From assembly GCA_029962745.1 (NCBI GenBank), contig CM057154.1, positions 28,803,763 through 28,867,762 of the forward strand: 64,000 bases of DNA. The letters are read 5' to 3'. A model generated the notes under the pieces. It searched no databases. It saw only the letters and a program-made list of their open reading frames with translations, and was not told where the DNA came from. Shown piece after piece: positions 34,339 to 47,296 of the stretch. A program made the translations under genes and the position numbers. This DNA is from Echinometra lucunter. Lineage: Eukaryota; Echinodermata; Echinoidea; Camarodonta; Echinometridae. Within the stretch, counting starts at the first letter, position 1; each line of letters begins with the position of its first letter.

Positions 34339-34599
34339 TGAACCATGAATGTACTTGCTGAAATGATCAACAACTACTAGCATATAGCGAAAGCCTTTTC
34401 TAGAAGTAGGAAGCTCTGCAATATCTGCGAACACCTTTTGAAGAGGAGGTCTGTGGTGATATTGTGCAGTGGTGCTTGGTACTTGGGGTTTGGCAATCGC
34501 ATCGACTCACACGCTGCAAGCGGTGGGATCAAGAATAATTTGATGGTAAAACATTAAGTCTGGAATTAAACTACGGATATAAAGACTATCGCGCATGCT
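34339..34599 (-). pseudogene. Broken retroelement integrase fragment
   Basis: The - strand reads through the end of an integrase zinc-binding region and the beginning of the rve core: FADIAELPTSRKGFRYML followed by VVVDHFSKYIH, the typical Asp-containing start of Ty3/gypsy-type and Polinton integrase cores. A TGA at 34507-34509 falls where the second Cys of the C-x-x-C pair is expected, and the frame loses similarity after the KYIH block. No reverse transcriptase, LTR or remaining catalytic residues were found nearby. Ty3/gypsy is the likelier source; Polinton is not excluded. Confidence 0.6.
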
Positions 34600-36020
34600 C
34601 CAACTAGTTTGGTTTCCACGCATGCGTAGTTAATATTGCATTTTACACTTGCCTCAAAACCGTCCAAAACTTGTTCATGACTGACGTTACTAGTATACAG
34701 TACTTGCAAGTATGCGCAGACTAGTATTTCAGTTTTTAAAATGACTAGAAAATCCCCGGAGAAAATCTGCTAGAAGTCGGGGGGCCTGCCCCGAAATAGT
34801 CACCCATTTTGCATATCAGATATGACTTATTTTAGATCATTATCTGACTATGATAAATATTAATAACAATTATAGGTCTAGATGAATTTATATAGTGCAG
34901 CTACTGTCTATAGACCAATTTCACAACGCAAGAGGGCAGCAGACTGTTCGACACAGTTCGACATACTGGGGTGGGCGCTCCAACTTTTATAGTACACAAG
35001 TCAATAGCGCGTTATGTACATTCGTTCGATTTTTTGTCTATTTTGACCAGTATATGCAGATTTATTTTAATATTTGCAATGAGAAATTATCAGGGAAGTT
35101 CAGGTCGCAGCTGTGCGGTGCTCAAATGCCACAAGGATTAGAGAAAGTTTAAAAATTGGAAGCTAACTGAGTGCGAAATTCACTCGCTTTTGACTCATGA
35201 AGCCTGTTTGTGTGAGAAGCCGTACTCCCTACACAGGTTTCCGTAAGCAGTGTGAAGGAATTCGTCGCCAGTGGCTAAAAACATCAACAGAAGAGACTTT
35301 TAAGTCAAGAAACATATCATTATGTACTTTGGCGTAAAATTTAATGAGTGAAAACTTGACTTGTAAACAGGGTAAGATTTAGGGCTCCCGTTTACTACGG
35401 CTTCTATGCTGCAATCGAACTTTTACTAACAAAACTAAGTTGGAAAACCATCGAAATTACAAAAATACATCATACCTTCATCCGTCAGATATGACCATTG
35501 TCTTACCTCATCTACCCATGTATCCATGCTTTATTTTATTGATCTAGAATAAAGTAAATGGAAAAATATCGGGGCATATCTCATATCTTACATTCATTTT
35601 GTACACAGAGCCAATCGCGGTCAGCGCGCTTGCCCACAGCAGCAATGGCGTCGCCGATAGAGGGCCAAATACATAAACCGGCCGTGAAATTGGTCTATAC
35701 TGCGCTGTGATAGTTTATAACAGAGGTCCCAACAATGCTTCTGCATAGACACGCTGTGAAAACTACCGGTAGTCAAAAGTTTCGGAAAAAATGTGAGTCT
35801 CCAAACTTTGAAGACAGATCATCATAGTTGCACAGTCCGTTTCAAACATATTAAATTTGAATGTAACACTGAATAGAGACATTGATCAGAAATTTGTGGA
35901 AAATTGTAGCAACTGTAATAACACTTCCTTATTATCTGATAGAATGTCCAAAATATACAATAGAAAGGAGAACTTTTGAGAACAGAAAGCAACATTGTAA
36001 TTAACTGATTAACTCCAGCG
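34600..36020. other. Intergenic, no gene recognised
   Basis: Mixed composition. A small + strand ORF at 34895-35152 has no recognised motif. No repeat structure stands out to the eye. Confidence 0.4.
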
Positions 36021-36035
36021 CAGGGCCGTAGCTAG

Positions 36036-36067
<32 letters not shown>

Positions 36068-38452
36068 CTGACCCCCCCCCCCCACACACACACACACACA
36101 CACTGCTCAGGATATCGTCGGTAAATCTGCGCTGCCGTCGGGAAAAATGAAATAGGGCAGAGAAAAAAATGAGGAGAAAGAAAAAAGAAGGAAAAAAGGA
36201 GAAGAAGAAAAAGAGAAAAGGAAAAGGAGAGAAGAATAAAAGGAAAAAGAAAAGAAAAAGAGGAGGAAGAAAAAGAAAAAGAAAAGAGAAAAAGAGAGGG
36301 CAAAAGGAAAAGAGGAAAAAAGGAAGAAAATGGATAAGAAAAACGATGATGACAAGGTAAAGAGAAGAAAAAGTCTCGGAGAGAGAAAGAGAGGTTCCGA
36401 GGTTGTGCTTGTGGGTACGGTGCAGACGTTGAGTCGTGGGGAATGATGGACCATATCGGGTCAGGAAGGGTACTTTGTCGGGTATTCTTGCTTGATCCTT
36501 CATCATCCTTGGCAAGTTTTGATATTACGCAATTAGCGCGCTCTCTGTATACCGACGATATAGTGTACCGTGATGATGGGGTCGTCCAGTAATCGGGTTA
36601 CCCAGCCCTCCATCGAGTCCGGACTGGAATCTACAGTGTTTCTAGAAAATATAGCATTATTTTGTCGGTCGCTCGCGTCGCCCTGGAAGAAAAAGAATGG
36701 TTTCAGACGGCAAGCGAGGTGCCCAAATATTTGGCAAATAGGTGATCGAATATTATTTAGTTATCTTATAGGAATGTATTTTTGATGACGAAATAAGAAT
36801 TCTAAGAATAAGAAGAGTGTATAATTTGCCTCGCTCGCTGCTCTCGCTCGTATAGATGATGGATGGTTTCGCCTTTTTGGCAAATAGACAATCGAATACA
36901 TAATTTGGATATCTTATATGTTTAAATGTATTTTGATGACAAAATAACACTCATTCTATGGAAAAGGGTGTATAAATTTTCTCGCTCGCTGCGCTCGCTC
37001 GTATATTATTCACATACGGGATCGTTTAGGAAGAGCAAAAGAATTCGGCAAGCGAGGTTACCGAATATATGATTTAGATATCTTACTGGCCTAAGTGTAT
37101 TTTGACGAAATAGCATGAAAAAGAGTGTATATATTTCCTCGCTCGCTACGCTCGCTCGTATAATATCAAAATCCGGGATCGTTTTGGAATATAATTTAGA
37201 TACCTTTCGGCCCATCGTGTATTTTGATGAAGAATGAATAATCACCTCAACCATGAAAATAAGTATATATTTTGTCCTCGCTCGCTTCGCTCGCTCGTAC
37301 AATATTTAGATACAGGATAGTTTTTGCAAGCGAATGAATTCGGCAAGCAAGTTGACCGGATACATGATTTAGATATCTAATACTTGCCTAAGTGTATTTT
37401 GACGAAATGACATGAATAAAAGTGCATATTTTTCCTCACTCCCTGCGCTTGCTCGTATAATATTCAGATACGGAATCGCTTTGGAATAATAGAATAATCG
37501 GGCAAGCGAGGTGACCAGATATTCTGCCCATCATGTAATTTGATGAAGAATAATCACCTCAACCATGAAAAGGAGTATATTTTTTTTCCTCGCTCGCTCG
37601 TATAACATTTATATACAGAATAGTTTTTGAAAGCGAACGAATTCGGCAAGCGAGGTGACTAAATGTATAATTTAGATACCTTTCGGCCCATCGTGTACTT
37701 TGATGAATCACCTCAACCATATAAAGGAGTATATATATTTTTCCTCGCTTGCTTCGCTCGCCCATATCATATTTAGATACAGGATGGTTTTGAAAGCGAA
37801 TGAATTCGACAAGCAAGGGGAAATATAATCTAGATATAGGCCCATCGCATATTTTGATCAAGAATTATCACTTTTACCATGCTAAAGAGTATATATATAT
37901 TTTTCCTTGCTTGCAAGCGAGGTGACCGAATAGGCTATGATTTAGATATCTTATTGTTCAAAATGTATTTTGATGACGAAATAGTCAGTCCGCAAGTCCG
38001 TATGGTAATGAGCAAATACGTCAAATTTATCCATGTCGTCTCGTGAATAGCATGACAAAGAGTGTATTTTTTTTCTCGCTCGCTGCGCTCGCTCGTATAA
38101 TATTTAGACACAGAATGTTTTGGGAAAGCAAATGAATTCTGCAGGCGAAGTGACCAAATTTATGATTTAAATATCGTATAGGCCCATCTCGTATTTTGAT
38201 GAAGAATCATCACTTCTAAAAAGAAAAGGGGCATCATTTCCTTGCTCGCCTCGCTCGCTCATATAAATATCACCAATTCTGGTTGAAATTGAATGAAAAT
38301 GTGTAGGAGAGACGAAGGAAAATGTGATAGAGGCACACAACTGAAAGTGCCCCATGGGCTTTATACGGTTTAAGTAATAGACATTGGTCGTCGGTAATCA
38401 GTGGCCTCTACACCCCCCCCCCCCCACTGAAAAAGGCCTAGCTACGCCCCTG
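36021..38452. mobile_element. 2.4-kb hAT element filled with ~155-bp tandem repeats
   Basis: CTCCAGCG flanks both sides (36013-36020 and 38453-38460). The ends are CAGGGCCGTAGCTAGCGGGG and AGGCCTAGCTACGCCCCTG. The left part has a 30-base poly(G), a poly(C), a CA repeat and a ~240-bp purine tract. From about 36820 to 38250 there are roughly ten units of 140-170 bp, each with CTCGCTCGCT(G/T)CGCTCGCTCG, then TTTAGATACAG, GCAAGCGAGGTGACC, GATTTAGATATC, GGCCCATCG and TTTTGATGA. The CCTCGCTTGC and GCAAGCGAGG blocks of neighbouring positions can pair. No transposase. Confidence 0.85.
36150..36390. repeat. Purine-rich (GAAAAG)n tract
   Basis: About 240 bp of almost pure A/G on the + strand inside the hAT element. 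It gives rise to long spurious Phe/Ser/Leu-rich ORFs on the - strand. May adopt triplex structure. Confidence 0.85.
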
Positions 38453-38560
38453 CTCCAGCGAAATAATAAAAGACTTTAAAATCAACAGAAAAGACAATCC
38501 AAACGGCTGTATCGTTAGCTCGGTTCACAGGAAGAAGCACATTCAAATATGTTAGTTGTT

Positions 38561-38732
38561 CAGGGCCCGGTCCAAGAATTTTTCAAAAGGGGGGGGGGGG
38601 GCGGGTCGGCTTATTCAGGTATCTGTTTTACCCGAAAAAAGGGGTCCTCGGCATCAGTTCACGTGTATTTTACCCTAAAATTTCGCTTTTAAAGGGGGGG
38701 GGGGATTCGGCCACCCCGTGGATCCGCCCCTG
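38561..38732. mobile_element. Small hAT-like element in copy A
   Basis: The left end CAGGGCCCGGTCCAAGAATT and right end GTGGATCCGCCCCTG are imperfect inverse repeats of CAGGGGCGGATCC type; poly(G) runs lie inside both ends. No 8-bp duplication seen, so the class is provisional. The counterpart in copy B is about 48689-48868. Confidence 0.5.
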
Positions 38733-40561
38733 GAACTATGTGTGGGGGAGCCGGATTTTATTTTTGTCCCCCCCCCCCCCTCCCCCGTACACATTGCCGT
38801 TCATGCTCTCAAAATATATATAATGTTGTATCTTAACCACAGATCTCTATTTTCCAGAGAAAATTAACTCTGAAAGCAGGGAAATACCAGAACCAGACAC
38901 TAGATCAGGCCTGATTGTCCCGGCTGAGAAGATTGCGCAATTCACCCCGCCTGTCCCAGAAAAGGTCTTATACGGACCGTAGTGGATCTGATATTTTTTT
39001 CTAACCTCAGTACAAAATGTATAGAATAATGAGAAAAAAAATATTCATTAAAAAACACTACGATCATAAAATAGATTTTTCCATACAAATCAATAAAAGT
39101 AAAAGGCGTAAATAATTATTCACGAATGAACCGCGACAGTTCCAGTTAGTTATACCTACATCCACACATAGCCTACATCCATTAGGCAGCTGCCGACGGG
39201 GCACACCCATTGCAAGGCCTCCCAAGGCCTGTCGGAGTCCCAAAGCGTACAGGTTGATTTCGCTCCATCATGCGCATGCAGACTAAAGGAAGTTGTATGA
39301 TTATGTATTACAAAACACAAAAACTGACAAAATTTTACGTCGAGATGGATTGACGGACGGTCCTTAAAAGATGGGGGTAAATTCGGCCCATGCATGGACC
39401 AAATGTTGTCAAAAGCAAGAGGTATGGCTATACATTCCAAAAAGATAAAAACTAACATCAAATTTCCTACTGGGAAAGAGGTCCAACATCCCCTGAAACC
39501 AACAATAACAACAACACCACAGTGCCCTTTGACTAAGCTTTACTGCTCCCAGTGTAGACTGTAGAGGAAAAAAATGTATTATTTTTCAACTTATAGTAAC
39601 TAAAATTTCTTATTCAATTCATATCGAATTGATACAGAACAATTCTGAGTACTGCGGTCTTCTTACGGTGCAATTCGATGTCAAATTATATTTCAATAAT
39701 GAATTATTGTGAATCATGTATTGCTTTCTCAATGGAGCTAGTAAAATAATCATGTTAGGATCATGTAAACACACCCATTGTTCATCCCTAGCTCTTAGAC
39801 AAGACATAATAGAGCGGCTTACAAGGTATGTCATTTTAGAAAAAAGAAAAAAAAGAAAACAAGAATGGTAGATTTCAATGTATTCATCAGGATGATCTCT
39901 CAGTTATACCCCCTACCGTTTTAGATATAAATATATTCATGTGATTCAGGGACCGGGAGCGCACTTCGTGCGCTCAGTAATTATGTAATTCGCATGCTCA
40001 TTACCTCCCCCTAAAACGAAGTCCTACCTACGCCACTCAGGCCCAGGGGTGTAATTACAGGGGGATGCATGGGGGTAGGGCACGTGCCCCCTGTCGGCTG
40101 CCCCCACAAAAAATTAAGGCAAACACATACCAACACACCCACTTTTCTACTCAGTGCCCCCGGCCCCCAACGCACGGTATGCCACTGCCATCGCCTGCCT
40201 GAGTACGTCTGTGCGTGTGTGTGTGTGTGTGTGGGGGGGGGGGTGGGGGTTGCTTGTGTATCACTGTGTTTGTGTCTCAATTACGTATGTCATGTTTAAT
40301 TTTCTCTGGGATGGTTTGAGCGTTATTTGTATCTGCAAAGATCGAATTAAATTCCCCTATTCAAAATGTTTCACTTGTTCATATGTCACATTTGGCGCAA
40401 GTTGATATTTACATTCTCGCAAACAATGCCCCATGTTCATCCAAGTGTAAACACATACCACACAAAAATGGTACCAAATATTTCTGGAGAAGATATTCTT
40501 TCAAAATATGTATAATAATATTGCCTTCGTAACTTAGTTTTTTTTTAATGACAAATTTATA

Positions 40562-40596
<35 letters not shown>

Positions 40597-40869
40597 CACA
40601 CGGTAGATGAATTTTCAGGAGATAACAGCCTGTGACTATAAGCCTAATCCTATACCTCTATGAGAACGCAAGATGCCGATAAAATTTACAAGAAGGGATT
40701 AACAATACACTAGAACCTGATCTCAGTGTTTAAAAAAATGGCTCACTCATAAAAATCAAGAAACAAGATGTTTTCGATCAGCAATCACTCTTATTCCAGC
40801 AGCAGATGCCCGAATATCATTATATTTTTGCAGTGACGTGTCTGACTATCCTCGAATTCTGCAGGGATT

Positions 40870-41364
40870 GTACAATCATCTAGCGTATTCGCAGCTCGCT
40901 CATATAAAGAATTAGCATGCAAGGGAGGTGACCGAATGTATTTTAGATATAGGCACATAGTCTGTTTTGATGACAAAATGATACTTTATCATCGAAAAGG
41001 TGTGTTTTCCTTGCTCGCTTCGCTCGCTTGTAATATTTAGAAACAGTGTGGTTTGGGACAGCAAACAATTGGACCAGCGAGGTATTTGGTAGTGAGGGTG
41101 ACCAAACATACCATGATCCTATAGGCCTAAAGTGTATTTTGATGACAAAATAAGACTTCTTTTACAGCAAGAAGTCGTTATTTTTGGCTCGCTAGCTTCG
41201 CTCTCTCAAATTAAGCAAATAGTATGGGTGCGTGTGTATGAGGGAGGTGCCGGCGGGTGAGAGGGTGTGTATACTGGAGTGTGAGCAAGGAATTTGGGCA
41301 AATATTTTTATCATCTCCCCCCCCCCCCCCTCCTCCTTCATTCCTCGAAACGGATTTACGCCGG
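40870..41364. repeat. Further units of the CTCGCTCGC(T)TCGCTCGC tandem repeat
   Basis: Two to three units with the same blocks as the 36-kb hAT (AAGGGAGGTGACCGAATGTA, TTTAGATATAGGCACAT, TTTTGATGACAAAATGA, TTGCTCGCTTCGCTCGCTTG), outside that element's duplication. The run ends in ACGGATTTACGCCGGTG at 41364, whose inverse starts at 42018, so another terminus of the family may be here. Repeated in copy B at about 50990-51475. Confidence 0.6.
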
Positions 41365-41809
41365 TGGTGGATACTGTCTACAGCTTACCACCACGCAGGA
41401 ATGGTGACGAGTATGCTTCAAGTATATGTTTACTCAAAATGTCGCCCCCTCCCGGTCATGACACGAAATCGACTGCCCTTGGTATCGAATGCAACCAGGG
41501 TTATGATGCCTGATGCTTGCAATACATTTCTTCTCGGGACATGTAATTCCACAAAAACTTGAATAATAATATAAAGAGTATTTTTCTTTTCTATTTTTTT
41601 AATTTTTATTTTTTTTTACTTTTTAACTAACATGAAGAACCCTCAAACGGTAAATTAGTTAAAGACCTTTATTTTATAATAACGCCTCAGAAACTGTCAA
41701 TTATAAATCCAAGTCTTTGAAATATAAGATAATGATATCTTTTTTTATATTTCCAGTATCTAATGCATTAAAATGTCACGTTCACTCTTGGAGCAGTTGT
41801 TTAATAATC

Positions 41810-41921
41810 AGGTTGTTTAACATATGAACCTACCAACTGTCGTTTTTTTTTTAAATTGTGTGTAAAACAAATGAAGATTAAAAAAAAAAACAGTTGGTAG
41901 GTTCATTATGTTAAACAACCT
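41810..41921. repeat. Short perfect foldback, copy A
   Basis: AGGTTGTTTAACAT and GAACCTACCAACTGT at the left are mirrored by ACAGTTGGTAGGTTC and ATGTTAAACAACCT at the right, with poly(T) and poly(A) next to the loop. About 45-bp stem, 112 bp in all. May be a tiny MITE. Confidence 0.8.
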
Positions 41922-43854
41922 AGACAGGTACTGTTCTAACAGTGTTCGATTGTGGTTATAACGTCTAGGCTAAAAAGATTTCGCATTTCAAAAGGCAAGG
42001 AGCTCTTATCTATCCAGCACCGGCGTAAATCCGTTTTGAGGAGTGGGGGGATGATCACTTTTTTTGCCGATTTTTTTCCCGTGAACTCACACTTAAGTAT
42101 ACACACACACACAACACACACACACACACACACCCTCATCCACCCGCGCAACCCCCCCCCCCCCCCACACACACATATAATTTTATTATTTTGCGAGCGA
42201 GCGGAAAATATCCACTTTTATGGTTTTTAAAAGAATTTCAAATAAAAATCCACAATATGACAGTCATTTATAACATTTTCATGAAAAATCACGAACTGAT
42301 TAATTACAATATCATTTTTCCTTAAAATGAGGGGGGATGTTTGTACACACCATCCCCCCTCTCGAAAAAGTGGGGGATATATCCCCCATCCCCCACCCCC
42401 ACCCCCACATCATAATTACAGACATTATTTAACGTTATACAGAATGAAGGAAATCGGAGTAAGGGTATGGATGTGATAAATTAAACAGAAAAGCTAGGAA
42501 AGGGTGGCAATGGCATCATTAAAATTAATGTTACCGAAATGAACATTTTGTCTCACAAGTTTACACAACACAATGAAAAATAAAGGGGGGATCCCAATAT
42601 AAAGGTAGTTTGTATAGTCAAAAGTATTTACTATAGATATATTTTCCCTACGGGCAGGGGGGGGGGGGGTTCGATTGATTGATTGATTCGTCATGGCCTC
42701 GAGCATAGGACAATGAATAGAATACTAGTAGTAGAATAATCACAGAAAAACAGAACAAAATCAAATAAGCATGAGCAGGTGAACACACGAAATGTGGTAT
42801 TCAACACGGGGGGGGGGGGTATGATGGCGACTACAAGATTTTCAAGTCAATACGTAATTGAAATTCGACCCCTCCCGCTGGAGACCCTTATAACTAATCC
42901 TAGAGCATATTCTGCCTTTGTAATCTCTCATAACTTATTAGCACCTATAGTGGGTGGAAATTCATTTGTTATCATGATACCAGAAGCACACAGAGCAAGA
43001 CAAATCTGAGGTCCAGATCTATGAGAGGAGAAAGTGGGATGCCGCCCCCTTAAGGTAAGGATGACACGCACTGCAAAGCACGAACACTGCATGATTTCTG
43101 CGTTGGAAACTCGCTGCATACATCAATATCTCGCGGTATGCATGGTCGCATAGACCTCATTGTATGTATTCATTGGCAGCAAAGTGAGAGGCTGCCGAGG
43201 GATTTGAACGATCAAGGTCACTTGGAGTCTATTTTTAATTTTGTAATAACTCCAAGATGCATTTACCATGGATGAATACTAATTTCCTCAACTAACTCAG
43301 GGAATGTACTCTTGAATTTCACTTGGAGGCTTTCTCTTAAAGATTATATTTCTTTAAAAGGAGTGTTATTTCGAAGTGAGAGCTACATCGGGAGGTAGCA
43401 AGCATCTCCGGGTGAAATCTTGGCGTCACGATCGGGAGGAAACGGAGTATAAGCCTAACCGTGACGAGGGTGGGGACAGCGGCGGAACTCCGACTTGGAT
43501 CGGTCCCACCCCACCCCGGGGGGTATCCATCACCAAGTAGTTCAGTATCAGTGCTATCATCATCGTTATCATCACAACCAGCTTTCAGTGAAACGAAAGT
43601 GTGCCGGTGTCAGAGTACGGGGACAGCTTAGTCGTACACCCCGACGGCCCCGGCAAAATCAACTTGGCGATTGCCGTCTTGGGATGCTTAAAATCTTTTT
43701 CTCTGATGGGGCCTACTCTCTTTCAAGCAGGAGAAAAGAAGGATCAAAGGTTTTTTCTTACAGTCTCATGACAAGCTGGTCTCTTTGGATGTATTCTATT
43801 CGGGTGTGTCAGTCATTCTCTTGCAAGTGAGACGTACGGTGATCGTCGACCACC

Positions 43855-43927
43855 ATGGACATGACGAGGAAAATGACGATGTGGTGGTTGCACACGACGC
43901 TGCTTTATATCATCGTTAACATCACAG
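43855..43927 (+). CDS. Probable first coding exon with signal peptide, copy A (gene incomplete)
   Basis: The exon begins in good translation context (CCACCATGG) and encodes MDMTRKMTMWWLHTTLLYII followed by VNIT, then ends at a strong donor (ACAG|GTAAGA) in phase 1. Short basic start, hydrophobic core and polar end fit a signal peptide or signal anchor. The ~470 bp upstream (from about 43380) are less repetitive and are probably 5' UTR. Downstream exons are not identified; the nearest candidate with a matching phase is 63719-63811. The protein family is unknown. In copy B the codon after YII changes Val to Phe. Confidence 0.5.
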
Positions 43928-44796
43928 GTAAGACGAACTTTTTACTCTAATAAAAATCCAATTACACGGATAAACGAAACAAACACAAACGTTTGGGCAT
44001 CTTTGTGACAAAATATTCCATCTGCAATAGGCCTAAATCAATGAAAAGGGAAAAATCAAACAAAAAAGAATGAAATTGAATATGGAGCTTTTTATGATCC
44101 AATGATTATGACTGTGGTATCATATTGAAAGGAATTCTCTTGAAAAAGAAATTAAATTGGAAAGTTCTTTAAAAGTTATATGAAGCTATGGCTCTGCTGA
44201 AAAGAGACTTGAGGGAGATGATTATCAAGTTTTGAATGTCATACGTGTGGACTTTAAATTATGCAGCTCAGTAGTCTATGACTTTCTCTTCGTACGTAAT
44301 AGCAAATCCGCTTGGCGAATGTCATTTCCACTAAAACTGAATCATTCGATTGATGTGACTTACTTTTCTTTGAACAATACGCTTGTAAAGTGGTCAGCTC
44401 TTTTCAAGAGATATCTAGCCACAGAATGATTTTTTTGCAAAGCTGCTTATTGATCGCAAAGTTCAAACTTTGTTCAGGGTAAGTAGAACAAAAAAAAAGT
44501 GGGGAGCTTTCAGACAATGATGCGTGGCGTATATAAATTGCATTGAAAGCCACATCAATTTATTGCCACCATGGTCATAAGGCAAAAGTAAAAATCATTG
44601 TCGTAATGTCGTTGTTTTTAACATCCGCGATACAAACTCATTACTGTACTAGTAATAACTTTTCAATGATTTTACGAAAAATAGACTTGATGGTTTAACA
44701 TTAAAGTGATCAAATTTTGTAAATACAATATAAATCAACTTTCAATCGATGAAAGCAATGCAGCAGGTATTATAGTGACCATTTATAATGTTTAGA

Positions 44797-45041
44797 TCTT
44801 GATGGTGATGATGATAAATATGATGATGATGATGAGGGTAGGTGTTGGTGGTGGTGGTGGTGGTTGTGGTGGTGGTTGTGTTGGTGGTGGTGGTGGTGGT
44901 GGTGGTGGTGGTGGTGGTGGTAATGGTATGACATTAGTTGTAATGATGGTAGGCGAGTAGGCGACGATGATGATGCGTATTTGTTGATAGTGATGATAAT
45001 GGTGCATGATGCTGCTACTGCTGATGATGATAATATTGATA

Positions 45042-45077
<36 letters not shown>
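44797..45077. repeat. GGT/GAT trinucleotide microsatellites, copy A
   Basis: Long (GGT)n and (GAT)n runs with interruptions. They give spurious poly-His and poly-Pro ORFs on the - strand. Lengths differ between the two copies (copy B 54911-55200). Confidence 0.9.
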
Positions 45078-46796
45078 CTGTGAGGGATAATAATGATAAG
45101 AGACGGTGATATTGGTTAGAATACACGAACGTTTTCCCACTTGAGGTGGCTGCGGGGGGGGGGTGCGACATATCATTTTGTACATCAGAGCTATGATACA
45201 ATCCTCTTCACTACTTATACTGATTTTTGAAAATATCTTTTAAAGTCTTGCTGTATACTTACCCTTTAAAGATATTGTTTTTATAACTGCCTACTCTCAT
45301 TTTGATCGTGGCGTCACATCGCGAAATGACATCTCGGTTTGCACGCATTACATACGGACAATAATCAATATTCATACGATACGACGAGTAATTACTGTAC
45401 TACATCATATTATACACATGCTATATCTACAAGCTTCCATGGCAAACCAAAAAAGACATTCAAATAATTATACAGCACATTTTTCGTTCCTATCAAGTGA
45501 TTGATTTAGAGTTTTGGATTCATTAATTTTTATGAGAGTTTCGGCAACTTAGAATGGGCGTTACATTAAGCCCCCAGCCCCCCTCCTATTTTCCTGCAAT
45601 ATCAGGTGGTCACTCTTTTAAAGTTTAAGTCGAGTCTTTCAATCTGTCTTTCAATTGCCTGTGTGATAATTGAAAGATAAATAGCTAAATAGCTCACAGG
45701 GCTCTCTTGCAAAGCAGTTTTATAATGTACTGAAGAGACTACCCTGTGTAAAGAAAACAGAATGAATAAATAAATAAATAGATAAATAACTTTAGTTGCA
45801 AATGGACGAAATAATCTAAAGCAGTATATTTTCAATATCCATGCAGCTCGGGGTGGGGGGTGGGATTGTTGACAAACGAAGATATAGACCATTACACTCT
45901 TTCTGTTGCTCTCCGTGGTCCTTCTTACGTGATGAAATGAGCTCATTGAGTAGGTAAAGAAAATTTCAGTATTCATTTCGACTGTGTTTCTTACCACTCA
46001 AAATTTGAAATTAAAAGACGTCATCTCGCGTTGCACCCCAATTGCTTTTTGACCACAGCAAGGGATCAGAGGAACCCACAAGAGGTCATTTTAAGCCTTT
46101 ATCATGGATGGCCTGACAAATATGTCACGTGATAAGCCAAATGACCATGTAGTGGTTTTGTTGCTTTTGTTTTGTTTTTGTTTTCTTGGATGATTTGACT
46201 CGAGAATAAAAGAAATAATTTTTTTCATGATGTTAACTGACTCTGGCAAATTAAACTTGATGAAACACGATTTTGAAAATCTTTGGATTCTTTTTTACGT
46301 AAATACCTTTTACGTAAATGTTTTTTGATACCTGTAGACCTGTCTTTATCAAAATGGTAAGAAAAAAAAAACCGTCCTGGTTTTCTGCTCTTATGAATTC
46401 ACTTATTTATGTTGTTATGAGGATATTAGTTTCTGCTTATGATGCACCATTAGTTGGCATATCTTTAAAACAATACTTTCTTCCATTTCACTCGTGTTTA
46501 ATCATGTCACATCCTTGCCACTTTCAATGACGTAAAAGTGCACATGAATGTATACGTTTGGGACTGATAAACAATTTGACACTCCTATGATTGCTACAAA
46601 CCAATTAGGTATAGAGGTCACTTTATTGCATTATGTAATTGATAGCAATCTTAATGGTTCGGGATAAACAGTGGACGAACATTAGTCTACCATTAATGTT
46701 TGGATACATTACCGTGTTCTAGATCTCTTTTCATCATTGACCGCCCCTATACGTCGCTTCCTCTTTTTTGTTCCTCTCCATTTGCATATTGTTTTT

Positions 46797-47296
46797 NNNN
46801 NNNNNNNNNNNNNNNNNNNNNNNNNNNNNNNNNNNNNNNNNNNNNNNNNNNNNNNNNNNNNNNNNNNNNNNNNNNNNNNNNNNNNNNNNNNNNNNNNNNN
46901 NNNNNNNNNNNNNNNNNNNNNNNNNNNNNNNNNNNNNNNNNNNNNNNNNNNNNNNNNNNNNNNNNNNNNNNNNNNNNNNNNNNNNNNNNNNNNNNNNNNN
47001 NNNNNNNNNNNNNNNNNNNNNNNNNNNNNNNNNNNNNNNNNNNNNNNNNNNNNNNNNNNNNNNNNNNNNNNNNNNNNNNNNNNNNNNNNNNNNNNNNNNN
47101 NNNNNNNNNNNNNNNNNNNNNNNNNNNNNNNNNNNNNNNNNNNNNNNNNNNNNNNNNNNNNNNNNNNNNNNNNNNNNNNNNNNNNNNNNNNNNNNNNNNN
47201 NNNNNNNNNNNNNNNNNNNNNNNNNNNNNNNNNNNNNNNNNNNNNNNNNNNNNNNNNNNNNNNNNNNNNNNNNNNNNNNNNNNNNNNNNNNNNNNN
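46797..47296. other. Assembly gap, exactly 500 N
   Basis: Five hundred Ns, a round number typical of a filler gap of unknown true size. Copy A ends and copy B starts at it. Confidence 0.99.

Larger units (their letters stand above)
37168..46796. repeat. Duplicated block, copy A
   Basis: 9.63 kb matching 47298-56949 in the same order and orientation at about 97-98% by eye, with many one-base indels in homopolymers and scattered substitutions. It ends exactly at the assembly gap. It includes the right half of the tandem-repeat hAT, a small hAT, the 41.8-kb foldback and the signal-peptide exon. Confidence 0.95.

Noticed and set aside
36009..36515. 168-codon Phe/Ser-rich ORF on the - strand
   Set aside because: Translation of the purine tract, poly(G) and CA repeat of the hAT element.
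44232..44429. 65-codon ORF identical in both copies (also 54349-54546)
   Set aside because: Identity follows from recent or allelic duplication; no splice context or motif. It lies in the presumed first intron of the signal-peptide gene.
44770..45201. ORF with long His and Ser runs on the - strand
   Set aside because: Translation of GGT/GAT microsatellites; the frame breaks between the two alleles.
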